DNA of 18,947 bases, from assembly GCA_041831635.1 (NCBI GenBank), contig JBHASY010000070.1, positions 1-18,947 on the forward strand, read 5' to 3'. The first letter of the stretch is position 1. Every line of letters begins with the position of its first letter. This DNA is from Acetoanaerobium sp041831635 (GTDB taxonomy: Bacteria > Bacillota > Clostridia > Peptostreptococcales > Filifactoraceae). The notes under the pieces were generated by a model that saw only the letters and a program-made list of their open reading frames with translations, was not told the origin of the DNA and ran no database searches. The position numbers and the translations under genes are program-made. Below, piece by piece: positions 6,555 through 15,256 of the stretch.

Positions 6555-7031
6555 ATGGCAAAAGAACTTGTAGCATTTTTTAGTGCAAGCGGAAAAACAG
6601 AAAAATTGGCAAAAAAATTGGCTTTGACAATAGGTGCCGATTTACATGAAATAGAGCCGAAAGTAAGTTATACATTAGAAGATTTGAATTGGAGAGATGC
6701 AAACAGTCGCAGTACCGTAGAAATGAGAGATAGAGCTTTTCGCCCTGAAATTTCAAGTGATGTAAGAAATATGAATCAGTATAGCACGGTGTATGTTGCA
6801 TTTCCTATTTGGTGGTATATTGCACCGACCATTGTCAATACATTTTTAGAAAAATACGATTTAAAAGGCAAGAAAATTATACCTGTAGCAACTTCTGGCG
6901 GTAGTAATATGGGAAAAACAAATGAAGAACTTGCTCCTTCGTGTGAAGGGGCAGATCTAAGAGAAGGCAGAGTTTTTTCGCCAAATGCAAGTGAAGAGGA
7001 ATTGAAATCTTGGGCAGAAAGTTACAGATAA
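6555..7031 (+). CDS. Flavodoxin-like FMN-binding protein
   Basis: A 158-residue single-domain flavodoxin fold. The FMN phosphate-binding loop is FFSASGKTEKLAKKLA (8-23), with S10-A-S-G-K-T as the variant of the usual SxTGNT. FPIWWYIAPTIVNTFLE (83-99) and ATSGGSNMG (112-120) match the flavin-ring loops of the short flavodoxin/WrbA-like group common in anaerobes. It probably moves electrons or reduces small molecules using FMN; no partner is encoded beside it. Start: ATG 6555 after AAGGGG. It is monocistronic, divergent from mgtC, with its own terminator. K14 in the loop, where N is common, is a mild deviation. The exact reaction cannot be inferred. Confidence 0.86.
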   Translation: MAKELVAFFSASGKTEKLAKKLALTIGADLHEIEPKVSYTLEDLNWRDANSRSTVEMRDRAFRPEISSDVRNMNQYSTVYVAFPIWWYIAPTIVNTFLEKYDLKGKKIIPVATSGGSNMGKTNEELAPSCEGADLREGRVFSPNASEEELKSWAESYR

Positions 7032-7046
7032 AAAATAGCGAACAAT

Positions 7047-7075
7047 AAAGAGGTTATGAAAAATAACCTCTTTTT
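7047..7075 (+). terminator. Terminator of the flavodoxin-like gene
   Basis: An 11-bp stem AAAGAGGTTAT (7047-7057) with ATAACCTCTTT (7063-7073), GAAAA loop, followed by further T residues (TTATTGT). It lies 16 bases after the stop. Confidence 0.88.
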
Positions 7076-7104
7076 ATTGTAATTATAAATTTAATAAATA
7101 TCTG

Positions 7105-7133
7105 TTGTATTTTATAAATAAAAATGATACAAT
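7105..7133 (+). promoter_or_regulatory. Predicted promoter of psuK-psuG (perhaps clpB)
   Basis: -35 TTGTAT (7105-7110), 17-base spacer, -10 TACAAT (7128-7133) preceded by TGA, an extended -10. It lies between the flavodoxin terminator and the strong AAAGGAGG ribosome binding site of psuK. Confidence 0.62.
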
Positions 7134-7183
7134 TAAACAAAAGTTAATTTAATAAATAAAAGCTTATAAAAAAGGAGGTTGGC

Positions 7184-8290
7184 ATGACTTCTAGGGAAAG
7201 AGAAATATTGGAAATACTAAAGAAAGAGCCGATGATAGCACAGCAGATTTTGGCAGATAGACTTAAGATAAATAGGTCATCTGTAGGTGTGCATATAACA
7301 AATCTTATGAAAAAAGGTTATATTATGGGCAAAGGCTATATAGTGAGTGAGGAAAAAAAAGTGACTGTAATTGGAGGCTCTAATATAGATTTGCAAGGAT
7401 TTCCAAGCGAAAAGCTGAAGCTATACGACTCAAATCCCGGCAAGATTGAAACATCCTTAGGAGGAGTAGGCAGAAATATCTCGGAAAACCTTGCAAGGTT
7501 GGATATTCCTGTAAGACTGATATCAGCGGTAGGTAACGATTTTTACGGTCAAAAACTCATAAAAGAAAGCGAATATATAGGTATAGATATGAAAAACTCT
7601 TTGATATCCGACAGCTATCCTACTTCGATGTATCTGTCTATAATGGACGAGCAAAATGATATGAGAGTGGCTATATCTCAAATGGACATATATGAACTGA
7701 TAGACGAAAATTTCATTCAAGAAAATCAAATGCTTTTAAAAAGTGCAAGCATAATCGTGCTTGATACAAATATTCATAAAAAAGCCATAGACTATATATG
7801 TATGAATTTTTCCGATATACCTATATTTGTGGATCCGGTATCCGGCAAAAAAGCCATGAGATTAAAGGATTCATTAGAATATATTCATACTATAAAGCCA
7901 AACAGACATGAAGTAGAGGATTTATTGGGCTTACAGATTGAAACTATAGACGATATAAGAAAAGCCGGAGAAAAATTTTTAGAAAAAGGACTAAAGCAAG
8001 TATTTATAAGTATGGGAAGTGAGGGAGTATTTGCCTGTGATGAAAAAACAGAGATATTTTCAAAGGCAAAAACAAATGATATAAAAAGTGCAACGGGAGC
8101 AGGAGATGCTTTTATGGCAGGAATAGTAAGTGCATATTTAAAGGGAAGTAAGATCGATAAAACTTGTACCTACGCAACTGGAGCCTCGCTTACAGCACTG
8201 AAAAGTTACAGCACTATAAATCCGGCGATGTCAGAATCTGAAATAGAAAAAACATTGACTGATATAGAGTTTGAAATTAAATTATATTAA
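7184..8290 (+). CDS. psuK: Pseudouridine kinase (PfkB family) with N-terminal winged helix
   Basis: A 368-residue protein with two parts. Residues 1-55 form a winged-helix DNA-binding domain (REREILEILKKEPMIAQQIL, then LKINRSSVGVHITNLMKKGY). Residues 57-368 are a PfkB/ribokinase fold: VTVIGGSNIDLQG at the start, SLGGVGRNISENLARL, and the ATP/anion-hole motif SATGAGDAFMAG with catalytic D308 (G305-A-G-D). PfkB kinases of this architecture next to psuG phosphorylate pseudouridine to pseudouridine 5'-phosphate, as in E. coli PsuK. The psuG gene begins 16 bases downstream. Start: ATG 7184 after AAAGGAGGTT. The DNA-binding domain suggests it may also regulate the operon. No pseudouridine transporter gene is adjacent. 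Without psuG the call would only be PfkB sugar kinase. Confidence 0.88.
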   Translation: MTSREREILEILKKEPMIAQQILADRLKINRSSVGVHITNLMKKGYIMGKGYIVSEEKKVTVIGGSNIDLQGFPSEKLKLYDSNPGKIETSLGGVGRNISENLARLDIPVRLISAVGNDFYGQKLIKESEYIGIDMKNSLISDSYPTSMYLSIMDEQNDMRVAISQMDIYELIDENFIQENQMLLKSASIIVLDTNIHKKAIDYICMNFSDIPIFVDPVSGKKAMRLKDSLEYIHTIKPNRHEVEDLLGLQIETIDDIRKAGEKFLEKGLKQVFISMGSEGVFACDEKTEIFSKAKTNDIKSATGAGDAFMAGIVSAYLKGSKIDKTCTYATGASLTALKSYSTINPAMSESEIEKTLTDIEFEIKLY

Positions 8291-8306
8291 AAAAACGGAG
8301 GAAATT

Positions 8307-9218
8307 ATGAAAAATTATTTAGAACTTAGCCCTGAGGTAGAAAAAGCAATAGTGGAGAAAAGACCGGTAGTAGCACTTGAATCAACTATAATATCACATG
8401 GAATGCCTTATCCTCAAAATTTAGAAACTGCTCTTAAGGTTGAAGAAATAATAAGAGAAAATGGAGCAGTACCTGCAACTATAGGCATAATGAAAGGGAA
8501 GTTGAAAGCAGGGCTTACAAGGCAGGAACTGGAATATTTTGCAACAGCTAGCGACATAGCAAAGGTAAGCAGAAGAGATTTGCCTTATATCACAGCGAAT
8601 AAACTAAGTGGAGCGACTACGGTAGCCTCGACTATGATAATCGCTCATATGGCAGGGATAAATGTATTTGTGACAGGAGGAATAGGAGGAGTGCATAGAG
8701 GAGCTGCAGATACTTTTGATATATCCGCAGACCTTATGGAACTTGCTCAGACGCCTGTTGCTGTAATATGTGCAGGGGCAAAATCTATACTGGATATAGG
8801 ACTCACTCTGGAGTATTTAGAAACTCAGGGAGTTCCGGTACTGGGATACCAAACTGAAAACTTCCCGGCTTTTTACACCAGAGAAAGCGGATATAAAGCA
8901 GATTATAGCATAGAAAATCCGAGGATTATGGCTAAGGTTATATCAGACAAATGGAATATGAAACTAAAGGGTGGAGTAGTAGTAGGAAACCCTATTCCAA
9001 AAGAATATGAATTGCAACCTGAGTTTATCAACAAGTCTATAGAAGAAGCTTTAGAAAAAGCCGAAGTTGAGGGAATAAAAGGAAAGAAAGTAACTCCGTT
9101 CTTGCTTGACTATCTCAAAAAAGCAACAGAAGGAGAAAGTTTAAAAGCAAATATAGAACTTGTTTATAACAATGCCAGAGTAGGAGCCCAAATTGCGACA
9201 GAACTGGCTAAATTATAA
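8307..9218 (+). CDS. psuG: Pseudouridine-5'-phosphate glycosidase
   Basis: A 303-residue enzyme that splits pseudouridine 5'-phosphate into uracil and ribose 5-phosphate, opening the C-C glycosidic bond left by RNA breakdown. Motifs match the family closely: ALESTIISHGMPYPQN with E25, TGGIGGVHRGAADTFDISAD with D142, and VICAGAKSILDI with K159, which by position corresponds to the Schiff-base lysine (K166 in E. coli). It works right after PsuK, 16 bases upstream. Start: ATG 8307 behind CGGAGGA (8296-8302). An in-frame ATG at 8271 overlaps psuK and would add 12 poorly fitting residues, so it is rejected. No terminator follows, and clpB begins 34 bases later. Confidence 0.95.
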   Translation: MKNYLELSPEVEKAIVEKRPVVALESTIISHGMPYPQNLETALKVEEIIRENGAVPATIGIMKGKLKAGLTRQELEYFATASDIAKVSRRDLPYITANKLSGATTVASTMIIAHMAGINVFVTGGIGGVHRGAADTFDISADLMELAQTPVAVICAGAKSILDIGLTLEYLETQGVPVLGYQTENFPAFYTRESGYKADYSIENPRIMAKVISDKWNMKLKGGVVVGNPIPKEYELQPEFINKSIEEALEKAEVEGIKGKKVTPFLLDYLKKATEGESLKANIELVYNNARVGAQIATELAKL

Positions 9219-9252
9219 TAAGTTTAACAAGAAAGCAAAGAGGTGAATATAA

Positions 9253-11847
9253 ATGAACATGGAAAAATTAACTCAGAAGTCTCAAGAAGCCATAGTTCAA
9301 TCACAAGAAATGGCTTTGAGACTCGGCCACCAGCAGATGGATACTGAACATCTACATTATGCACTACTTGCAAGTGAAGATAGCCTTATATCTAAGCTAT
9401 TGACAATGATGGGGAAAAATACTTCAGCTATTTTGACAGACCTTGGAGAGTATTTAGAAAAACTTCCAAAAGTTCATGGAGAGTCTGTAAGCAGTGTATA
9501 TCCATCCAGAAGATATAACGAAATACTTGTAAAGGCTCAAGATGAAGCTAAATCATTTAAAGATGAATATATCTCGGTAGAGCATTTGTATCTTGCTATT
9601 TTAGAACAAAATAAAGGATATAATAAAGAAATAATCAAAAAATATCATATTGATAAAAATGAATTTCTTCAGGCTCTTAGCAAGGTGAGAAGCAATCAGA
9701 AAATAAGCAACCAAAATCCTGAGGACACTTATGATGTTTTGAATAAATACGGCAGAGATTTGGTTGAGATGGCTAAAAAAGGCAAGATAGATCCTGTCAT
9801 CGGAAGAGATGAAGAGATAAGAAGAACTATTAGAATCCTATCCAGAAGAACCAAAAATAATCCTGTGCTTATAGGAGAGCCGGGGGTAGGAAAAACTGCT
9901 GTAGTAGAAGGACTTGCACAAAGGATAGTAAATCATGATGTACCTGAAGGATTAAAGGATAAAACCATATTTGCACTGGACATGGGGGCACTTATTGCCG
10001 GAGCAAAATACAGAGGGGAGTTTGAAGAAAGGCTTAAAGCTGTGCTAAATGAAGTTTCAAAATCAGAAGGACAAATTATTCTGTTTATTGATGAGTTGCA
10101 TACTATAGTCGGAGCAGGAAAAACCGAAGGAGCTATGGATGCAGGAAATCTGTTAAAACCTATGCTTGCAAGAGGAGAGCTTCATTGTATAGGAGCGACG
10201 ACACTGGATGAATATCGTAAGTATATAGAAAAGGATGCTGCACTGGAAAGAAGATTTCAACCGGTTTTGGTAGAACAGCCTGATGTAGAGGATACCATAT
10301 CTATACTGAGAGGAATAAAAGAAAAGTTTGAAATCCATCACGGTGTCAGGATTACCGATAACGCTATTATCGCTTGTGCAGTGTTGTCAAACAAATATAT
10401 ATCAGATAGATTTCTGCCTGATAAAGCAATAGATTTGATGGATGAAGCGGCTTCAATGATAAGAACTGAGATAGACAGTATGCCTACAGAAATAGATGCA
10501 GTAAGCAGAAAAATAATGCAGATGGAAATAGAACAACAGGCACTCAAAAAAGAAACTGACGCTTCATCTAAAGCAAGACTTGAAGACCTTCAAAAAGAGA
10601 TAGCGGTCTTAAAGGAACAATATAGTTCAATGAGAAGTCAGTGGGAACTGGAAAAAGAAAATATAATCAAAATAAAAGATCTGCAAAAAGAAATAGAGCA
10701 AACAAGGCATAAAATTGAAGAAGCAGAAAGAAGATATGATTTAGAAGAACTGGCTATGTTAAAGCATGGTAAACTTCCGCAACTCGAGAAACAACTGGAA
10801 AGTGAAAGAGAAAATCAAGTAAAAAATAAAGCGCAGTTATTAAAAGAAGAGGTAACTGAAGATGAAATAGCTGAGATTATATCAAAATGGACAGGGATAC
10901 CTGTAAGTAAACTAATAGAAAGTGAAAGAGAAAAACTGCTTCATCTTCCTGAACTTCTTCATAAAAGAGTAATAGGACAAGATGAAGCTGTGGATTTGGT
11001 AGCTGATGCGGTTCTAAGAGCAAGATCAGGTCTTAAAGACCCGAGAAGACCTATAGGCTCGTTCATATTTTTGGGACCGACCGGAGTAGGTAAGACTGAA
11101 CTTGCAAAAGCTCTGGCTCAAGCTTTGTTTGATACCGAAGAGAATATAGTAAGAATAGATATGAGCGAATATCAGGAAAAACACGCCGTAGCCAGACTTA
11201 TAGGAGCTCCTCCCGGATATGTAGGCTATGAAGAAGGCGGTCAGCTTACTGAAGCTGTAAGAAGAAAACCGTATAGTGTAATCTTATTTGACGAGATTGA
11301 AAAGGCACATCCTGAAGTATTTAATACTTTGCTTCAGTTGCTTGATGACGGAAGGCTTACAGATTCAAAAGGAAAGACTGTAAACTTTAAAGACACTGTA
11401 GTAATAATGACTTCAAACATAGGGAGTAACCTGCTATTAGACGGGATGCATGAGTCAGGAGAGATTTCGGATAATGTGAAAGAAGACGTATTAACTATAC
11501 TAAGAGCCAACTTTAAGCCGGAGTTTTTGAACAGAATAGATGATATAATAATGTTTAAACCTCTTACAAAGAGCGAAATAGTAAAAATAGTAGAACTCAG
11601 TCTGGCAGATATTCAAAAAAGATTACAAGATAGGCATATAAAACTTAAGGTAAGTGAAGATGCAAAGATTTTAATTGCAGAAAATTCTTACTCACCTGTA
11701 TATGGAGCAAGACCTGTAAAAAGATATCTGCAAAAAAATATAGAAACTCCTATCGCAAGGTTACTGATTCAAGGAGAGGTTCAAGATTATCAAACAATTT
11801 ATATTGATAAACATGGGGAAGAACTATCCATTAGCAGTGAAATCTGA
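9253..11847 (+). CDS. clpB: ATP-dependent disaggregase ClpB (Hsp104 family)
   Basis: An 864-residue AAA+ unfoldase that with DnaK-DnaJ-GrpE pulls polypeptides out of aggregates. Domain order is canonical: Clp-N repeat domain (about 1-145); AAA-1 with Walker A GEPGVGKT (208-215) and Walker B ILFIDELHT (D280, E281); a charged coiled-coil middle domain (about 400-530), which marks ClpB rather than ClpA; AAA-2 with GPTGVGKT (608-615) and VILFDEIEKAH (D680, E681); and a C-terminal D2-small domain. There is no ClpP-binding IGF-type loop in evidence, as expected. Start: ATG 9253 after AGGTGA; a second ATG at 9259 is possible. No CIRCE or CtsR heptad was seen upstream and no terminator separates it from psuG, so it may be read from the psuK promoter or from one inside psuG. 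Confidence 0.97.
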   Translation: MNMEKLTQKSQEAIVQSQEMALRLGHQQMDTEHLHYALLASEDSLISKLLTMMGKNTSAILTDLGEYLEKLPKVHGESVSSVYPSRRYNEILVKAQDEAKSFKDEYISVEHLYLAILEQNKGYNKEIIKKYHIDKNEFLQALSKVRSNQKISNQNPEDTYDVLNKYGRDLVEMAKKGKIDPVIGRDEEIRRTIRILSRRTKNNPVLIGEPGVGKTAVVEGLAQRIVNHDVPEGLKDKTIFALDMGALIAGAKYRGEFEERLKAVLNEVSKSEGQIILFIDELHTIVGAGKTEGAMDAGNLLKPMLARGELHCIGATTLDEYRKYIEKDAALERRFQPVLVEQPDVEDTISILRGIKEKFEIHHGVRITDNAIIACAVLSNKYISDRFLPDKAIDLMDEAASMIRTEIDSMPTEIDAVSRKIMQMEIEQQALKKETDASSKARLEDLQKEIAVLKEQYSSMRSQWELEKENIIKIKDLQKEIEQTRHKIEEAERRYDLEELAMLKHGKLPQLEKQLESERENQVKNKAQLLKEEVTEDEIAEIISKWTGIPVSKLIESEREKLLHLPELLHKRVIGQDEAVDLVADAVLRARSGLKDPRRPIGSFIFLGPTGVGKTELAKALAQALFDTEENIVRIDMSEYQEKHAVARLIGAPPGYVGYEEGGQLTEAVRRKPYSVILFDEIEKAHPEVFNTLLQLLDDGRLTDSKGKTVNFKDTVVIMTSNIGSNLLLDGMHESGEISDNVKEDVLTILRANFKPEFLNRIDDIIMFKPLTKSEIVKIVELSLADIQKRLQDRHIKLKVSEDAKILIAENSYSPVYGARPVKRYLQKNIETPIARLLIQGEVQDYQTIYIDKHGEELSISSEI

Positions 11848-11857
11848 TAGAATATCT

Positions 11858-11888
11858 AATTAAGGGATGGTTTTGCCATTCCTTAATT
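11858..11888 (+). terminator. Terminator hairpin after clpB
   Basis: A 13-bp stem AATTAAGGGATGG (11858-11870) with CCATTCCTTAATT (11876-11888), one G-T pair, loop TTTTG. The tail is short in T (TTTGAATC), so termination may be partial and leave read-through into the permease gene. A possible upstream ATG (11867) for the next gene lies inside the stem, which argues against that start. Confidence 0.7.
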
Positions 11889-11917
11889 TGAATCTAAAAG
11901 TGAAAAGAGGAACTGTG

Positions 11918-13087
11918 ATGGATTTGTCTAAATCAAATATTAAAAAAATACTGGGGATAATAACTTTTACTATAGTTCTCTATACGGCTATTTTAAATTT
12001 ACCTAAAGTTTTATCGGTTATAGTGTATATTTTTTCGCTTTTGAAACCGTTTATTACAGGGCTTGGGATGGCATTTGTATTGAATGTAATAATGAAACAG
12101 ATCGAAGATTTTTTTAAAAAGAGATTGAGGCAGTCAAAAAACATCAAAAATCCTTCAAAAATTGAAAAATTTATAAGACCTGTTTCATTACTGCTTAGTA
12201 TTTTTTCAGTGATTGCCATGGTTTGGATACTCTTGTTTTTAATAGTTCCTGAAATAAAGAATACATTAGGGATTATATCTAATGAATTTCCGAATTTTAT
12301 AAAAAAAATTCAAGATTGGATAGAGACATCGATGACATCCTTGCCATCAGAGATGGATTCAACTTCAACTTTGAATTTAAACTGGGAAAAAGTCGAACAG
12401 TGGGTATCACAGCTTATATCGAAAGGAAGCTCTGCACTTTTTAGCACTACTGTAGGAATTACTTCATCTATATTTGGGGCATTATTAAATTTTGCACTCG
12501 GACTTGTATTTGCGATTTATGTTCTTTTGCAAAAAGAAACTCTTGCCGGACAGTTAAAAAAACTTTTATATGCTTATCTTCCGGAGAATGTTGTAATGGA
12601 AATTTTGGATATAGCAAATCTTTCTAACAATATTTTTTCAAGTTTTGTATCAGGACAGTTTTTAGAAGCAATTATTTTAGGAGTGCTTTGCTTTATAGGG
12701 ATGTTTATACTTGGGCTTCCATATGCTTTGGTAATTTCTACGCTTGTCGGTTTTACCGCTCTTATACCGGTAGTTGGTGGATTTATAGGAACTGCTGTAG
12801 GAGTATTTCTCATACTTATGGTCAGTCCTATAAAAGCTCTTTGGTTTATTATATTCTTCTTGATATTACAACAACTTGAGGGAAATTTAATCTATCCGAA
12901 GGTCGTAGGAGGATCTATAGGACTTCCAAGTATTTGGGTGCTTGCAGCAGTTACTATTGGAGGCAGTGCTTACGGAGTACCTGGAATGCTTTTAGGAGTT
13001 CCGCTAAGTTCAGTATTATATAGTTTGCTTAGAAAATCTGTTAATAAAAGACTTGCGAAAAAATCTATAAAGTCTCAGAATATATAG
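11918..13087 (+). CDS. AI-2E/PerM family permease
   Basis: A 389-residue integral membrane protein. It has an N-terminal pair of helices (about 12-60), a helix near 90, a hydrophilic segment (about 115-175) rich in charged residues, then a cluster of C-terminal helices ending in GLPSIWVLAAVTIGGSAYGV and PGMLLGVPLSSVLYSLL. This is the AI-2E/YhhT/PerM family pattern. Some members were linked to autoinducer-2 export and others to Na+(Li+)/H+ antiport; the substrate here is unknown. The start is placed at ATG 11918 behind AAGAGG (11905-11910). The ATG at 11867 would give 17 more residues but lies in the clpB terminator stem and lacks a ribosome site. Partial read-through from clpB is possible. 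Confidence 0.86.
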   Translation: MDLSKSNIKKILGIITFTIVLYTAILNLPKVLSVIVYIFSLLKPFITGLGMAFVLNVIMKQIEDFFKKRLRQSKNIKNPSKIEKFIRPVSLLLSIFSVIAMVWILLFLIVPEIKNTLGIISNEFPNFIKKIQDWIETSMTSLPSEMDSTSTLNLNWEKVEQWVSQLISKGSSALFSTTVGITSSIFGALLNFALGLVFAIYVLLQKETLAGQLKKLLYAYLPENVVMEILDIANLSNNIFSSFVSGQFLEAIILGVLCFIGMFILGLPYALVISTLVGFTALIPVVGGFIGTAVGVFLILMVSPIKALWFIIFFLILQQLEGNLIYPKVVGGSIGLPSIWVLAAVTIGGSAYGVPGMLLGVPLSSVLYSLLRKSVNKRLAKKSIKSQNI

Positions 13088-13196
13088 TTAATACTAAAAT
13101 TACAAACAGCGTATCTTATTTTTGATTTGCGGTAAGAAAAATAAAGATTTGTTATTGATAGATTCAGATAGAGAGGTTTAGGAGAGGAGGATAGTT

Positions 13197-13664
13197 ATGG
13201 AAAAATTTCTAGTAATGGATTCGCCTGTAGGAAAACTCATGTTAGTAGAAGAAGATAAGGAATTAGTTTATTTAGGTTTTGGAGAATACGAAAAAGACAA
13301 TATACCCGGCGAAGAGACTGAATTTTTAAAAACGGTAAAAACTCAGTTAGAAGAATATTTTGCAGGTAAAAGAAAAAAATTTGATGTAAAGTTAAATCCT
13401 AAAGGAACGGAATTTCAAAAAAAAGTGTGGAATAACCTTATGACTATACCTTATGGAGAAACGGCAAGTTATAAAAAGATAGCAACTTTATCAGGAAATG
13501 AAAAGGCAAGTAGAGCTGTGGGTATGGCAAACAATAAAAACCCTATATCTATAATAATTCCATGCCACAGGGTGATAGGAAGCAGTGGAAAGCTGGTCGG
13601 CTATGGAGGAGGACTTGAAATCAAGGAGTATCTTCTTGAATTGGAGCGAAAAAATAAGGCCTGA
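13197..13664 (+). CDS. ogt: Methylated-DNA-[protein]-cysteine S-methyltransferase
   Basis: A 155-residue suicide repair protein that moves a methyl group from O6-methylguanine (or O4-methylthymine) in DNA to its own cysteine. The active-site motif IIIPCHRVIG is intact with acceptor C123. GTEFQKKVWNNLMTIPYGETASYKKIA (70-96) carries the helix-turn-helix with the arginine-finger region SRAVGMANNKNP after it. The N-terminal small beta domain (about 1-65) is present, and there is no Ada-type AraC or zinc domain, so it is the stand-alone Ogt form. Start: ATG 13197 with GGAGAGGAGG immediately upstream. It is flanked by the permease gene 109 bases before and the T-box promoter after, and is probably its own short unit. 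No clear terminator was identified. Confidence 0.95.
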   Translation: MEKFLVMDSPVGKLMLVEEDKELVYLGFGEYEKDNIPGEETEFLKTVKTQLEEYFAGKRKKFDVKLNPKGTEFQKKVWNNLMTIPYGETASYKKIATLSGNEKASRAVGMANNKNPISIIIPCHRVIGSSGKLVGYGGGLEIKEYLLELERKNKA

Positions 13665-13713
13665 TTAAAAATGATTTGATTAAAAACTTTAATGACAATT
13701 TTTAAATTTATGC

Positions 13714-13742
13714 TTGACATATAGGCTAATTACATTTAACAT
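13714..13742 (+). promoter_or_regulatory. Promoter of the T-box leader and trpB
   Basis: A perfect -35 TTGACA (13714-13719), 17-base spacer, and -10 TAACAT (13737-13742). Transcription would start near 13749, just before the T-box fold. The region 13665-13713 between ogt and this promoter holds no recognisable feature. Confidence 0.7.
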
Positions 13743-13770
13743 AGTCTGTAATTAAAAAACCATAGATTAT

Positions 13771-14036
13771 GAAGAAAAGCGTTGAGTAAGGATAGTAGCA
13801 GTGTGGAAGGATTACAGAAAATCGGCGTAGATGAGAGTCCGATATCAATAAATGCTGTGAATGGGCTTACGAGTGGAGACTGAATTTAAAGTAGGAAACC
13901 CGGGTTCTCCCGTTATAGAGATAGAATATCGGTCGTAGAGACCCGTATTTGAATGAGTGGGTTTTTATACCAATTTGAGGTGGCACCGCGAGTAATCGTC
14001 CTCTATACATAATTGTTATGTATAGAGGATTTTTTT
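13771..14036 (+). promoter_or_regulatory. T-box riboswitch, tryptophan-specific
   Basis: A complete T-box leader. Stem I: GTAAG (13786-13790) pairs with CTTAC (13866-13870), and GTAGCA (13795-13800) with TGCTGT (13853-13858). They enclose a specifier loop whose 3' side reads GAATGGG (13859-13865), so the specifier codon is TGG (13862-13864), Trp. The apical helix is ATCGG (13821-13825)/CCGAT (13839-13843). A CGGG-TTCT-CCCG hairpin (13901-13912) and Stem III (ACCC 13941-13944/GGGT 13959-13962) follow. The T-box core AGGTGGCACCGCG starts at 13978; its TGGC bulge (13981-13984) would pair with the tRNA 3' end when the discriminator is G, as in bacterial tRNA-Trp. Uncharged tRNA-Trp should favour the antiterminator and switch on trpB. 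Codon, bulge base and downstream gene all agree. Confidence 0.95.
13999..14036 (+). terminator. T-box conditional terminator
   Basis: A 14-bp stem TCCTCTATACATAA (13999-14012) with TTATGTATAGAGGA (14016-14029), loop TTG, followed by seven T residues (14030-14036). Its ascending arm contains the CCTC (14000-14003) that pairs with the GAGG before the T-box bulge in the antiterminator, so the two folds exclude each other. Confidence 0.93.
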
Positions 14037-14060
14037 ATTTGAAAATAAGGAGGAAATGAA

Positions 14061-15248
14061 ATGAAAAAAAACAATGGCTATTTTGGACAATTCGGAGGAG
14101 CGTTTGTACCTGATGAATTAAAAAATGTACTTAAGGAAGTAGAGGAAGCCTTTTATGAGTATATCGAAGATGAAGAGTTTTTAAATGAACTTTCTTACTA
14201 TCAGCGACAATATATAGGCCGTGAAAATCCGTTATATTTTGCAAAAAGGTTATCCGAACAACTTGGGGGAGCAAAAATTTATTTAAAGAGAGAAGATTTG
14301 AACCATACAGGGGCTCATAAAATAAATAATGCAATGGGACAGGTGCTTCTTGCAAAAAGAATGGGTAAAAAGAGAATAATAGCAGAAACAGGTGCCGGAC
14401 AGCATGGAGTTGCAACAGCGACAGTATGTGCCTTAATGGGAATGGAATGTATAGTTTATATGGGTGCAGTAGATATAAAAAGACAAGAGTTAAATGTTTT
14501 TAGAATGGAGATGTTGGGAGCGAAAGTAGTCCCTGTAACTACAGGAACTGCTACGTTAAAGGATGCAGTGGATGAAGCATTGGCGGATTTTGTTGCAAAT
14601 GCCGACACTACATTTTATCTTCTGGGATCAGCAGTGGGACCTCATCCATATCCTACGATGGTAAGAGAATTCCAAAGTGTTATAGGAAGAGAAGCAAGAA
14701 AACAAATCATAGAAACAGAAGGGAAATTGCCTGATTATATAGTGGCTTGCGTGGGAGGAGGAAGTAATGCGATAGGATTATTTGCTCCATTTGTAGAAGA
14801 TCTTTCAGTAAAAATTGTAGGAGTGGAACCGGGAGGAAAAGGGCTAGATACGAATGAACATGCGGCATCTATTTCAAAAGGAAAAGTAGGAATAATTCAC
14901 GGCTTTAAGTGTTATACTCTTCAAGACGAAAATGGCGAAGTGCTTCCTGTTCACTCTATAGCTGCCGGACTTGACTATCCGGGAGTAGGACCGGAGCATA
15001 GTTATTACAAAGAGAGTAACAGAGCCGATTATGTAGCTGTTACAGATGATGAAGCTATGGAGGCATTTTTCCTTTTATCAAGAACGGAAGGAATAATACC
15101 TGCTATAGAAAGTGCCCATGCAGTCGCATATGCAGTTAAGCTGGCAAAAACTTTATCGAAAGATCAGACTATAATAGTCAATCTCTCAGGAAGAGGAGAT
15201 AAAGATGTAAATCAAGTAAAAGAAATGAATTTATTAAATAAATACTAA
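14061..15248 (+). CDS. trpB: Tryptophan synthase beta chain
   Basis: A 395-residue PLP enzyme that joins indole to L-serine to make L-tryptophan. It is the TrpB1 type: YFGQFGGAFVPDEL at the start, KREDLNHTGAHKINNAMGQ with PLP-lysine K87, AETGAGQHGVATA with catalytic E109, and the phosphate-binding GGGSNAIG. Numbering matches the well-studied enteric enzyme. Start: ATG 14061 with AAGGAGG (14047-14053). No trpA or other trp gene lies next to it; it ends in its own hairpin and the next gene runs the opposite way. It may therefore work alone on indole taken up from outside, or with a TrpA encoded elsewhere. Expression is governed by the Trp T-box directly upstream. Confidence 0.97.
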   Translation: MKKNNGYFGQFGGAFVPDELKNVLKEVEEAFYEYIEDEEFLNELSYYQRQYIGRENPLYFAKRLSEQLGGAKIYLKREDLNHTGAHKINNAMGQVLLAKRMGKKRIIAETGAGQHGVATATVCALMGMECIVYMGAVDIKRQELNVFRMEMLGAKVVPVTTGTATLKDAVDEALADFVANADTTFYLLGSAVGPHPYPTMVREFQSVIGREARKQIIETEGKLPDYIVACVGGGSNAIGLFAPFVEDLSVKIVGVEPGGKGLDTNEHAASISKGKVGIIHGFKCYTLQDENGEVLPVHSIAAGLDYPGVGPEHSYYKESNRADYVAVTDDEAMEAFFLLSRTEGIIPAIESAHAVAYAVKLAKTLSKDQTIIVNLSGRGDKDVNQVKEMNLLNKY

Positions 15249-15256
15249 AAGATGAA

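Noticed and set aside
8271..8306. Longer psuG starting inside the end of psuK
   Set aside because: The 12 extra residues are lysine-rich and unlike the family; CGGAGGA sits right before ATG 8307.
11867..11917. Longer permease gene starting at ATG 11867
   Set aside because: That ATG is inside the clpB terminator stem and lacks a ribosome site; ATG 11918 has AAGAGG.
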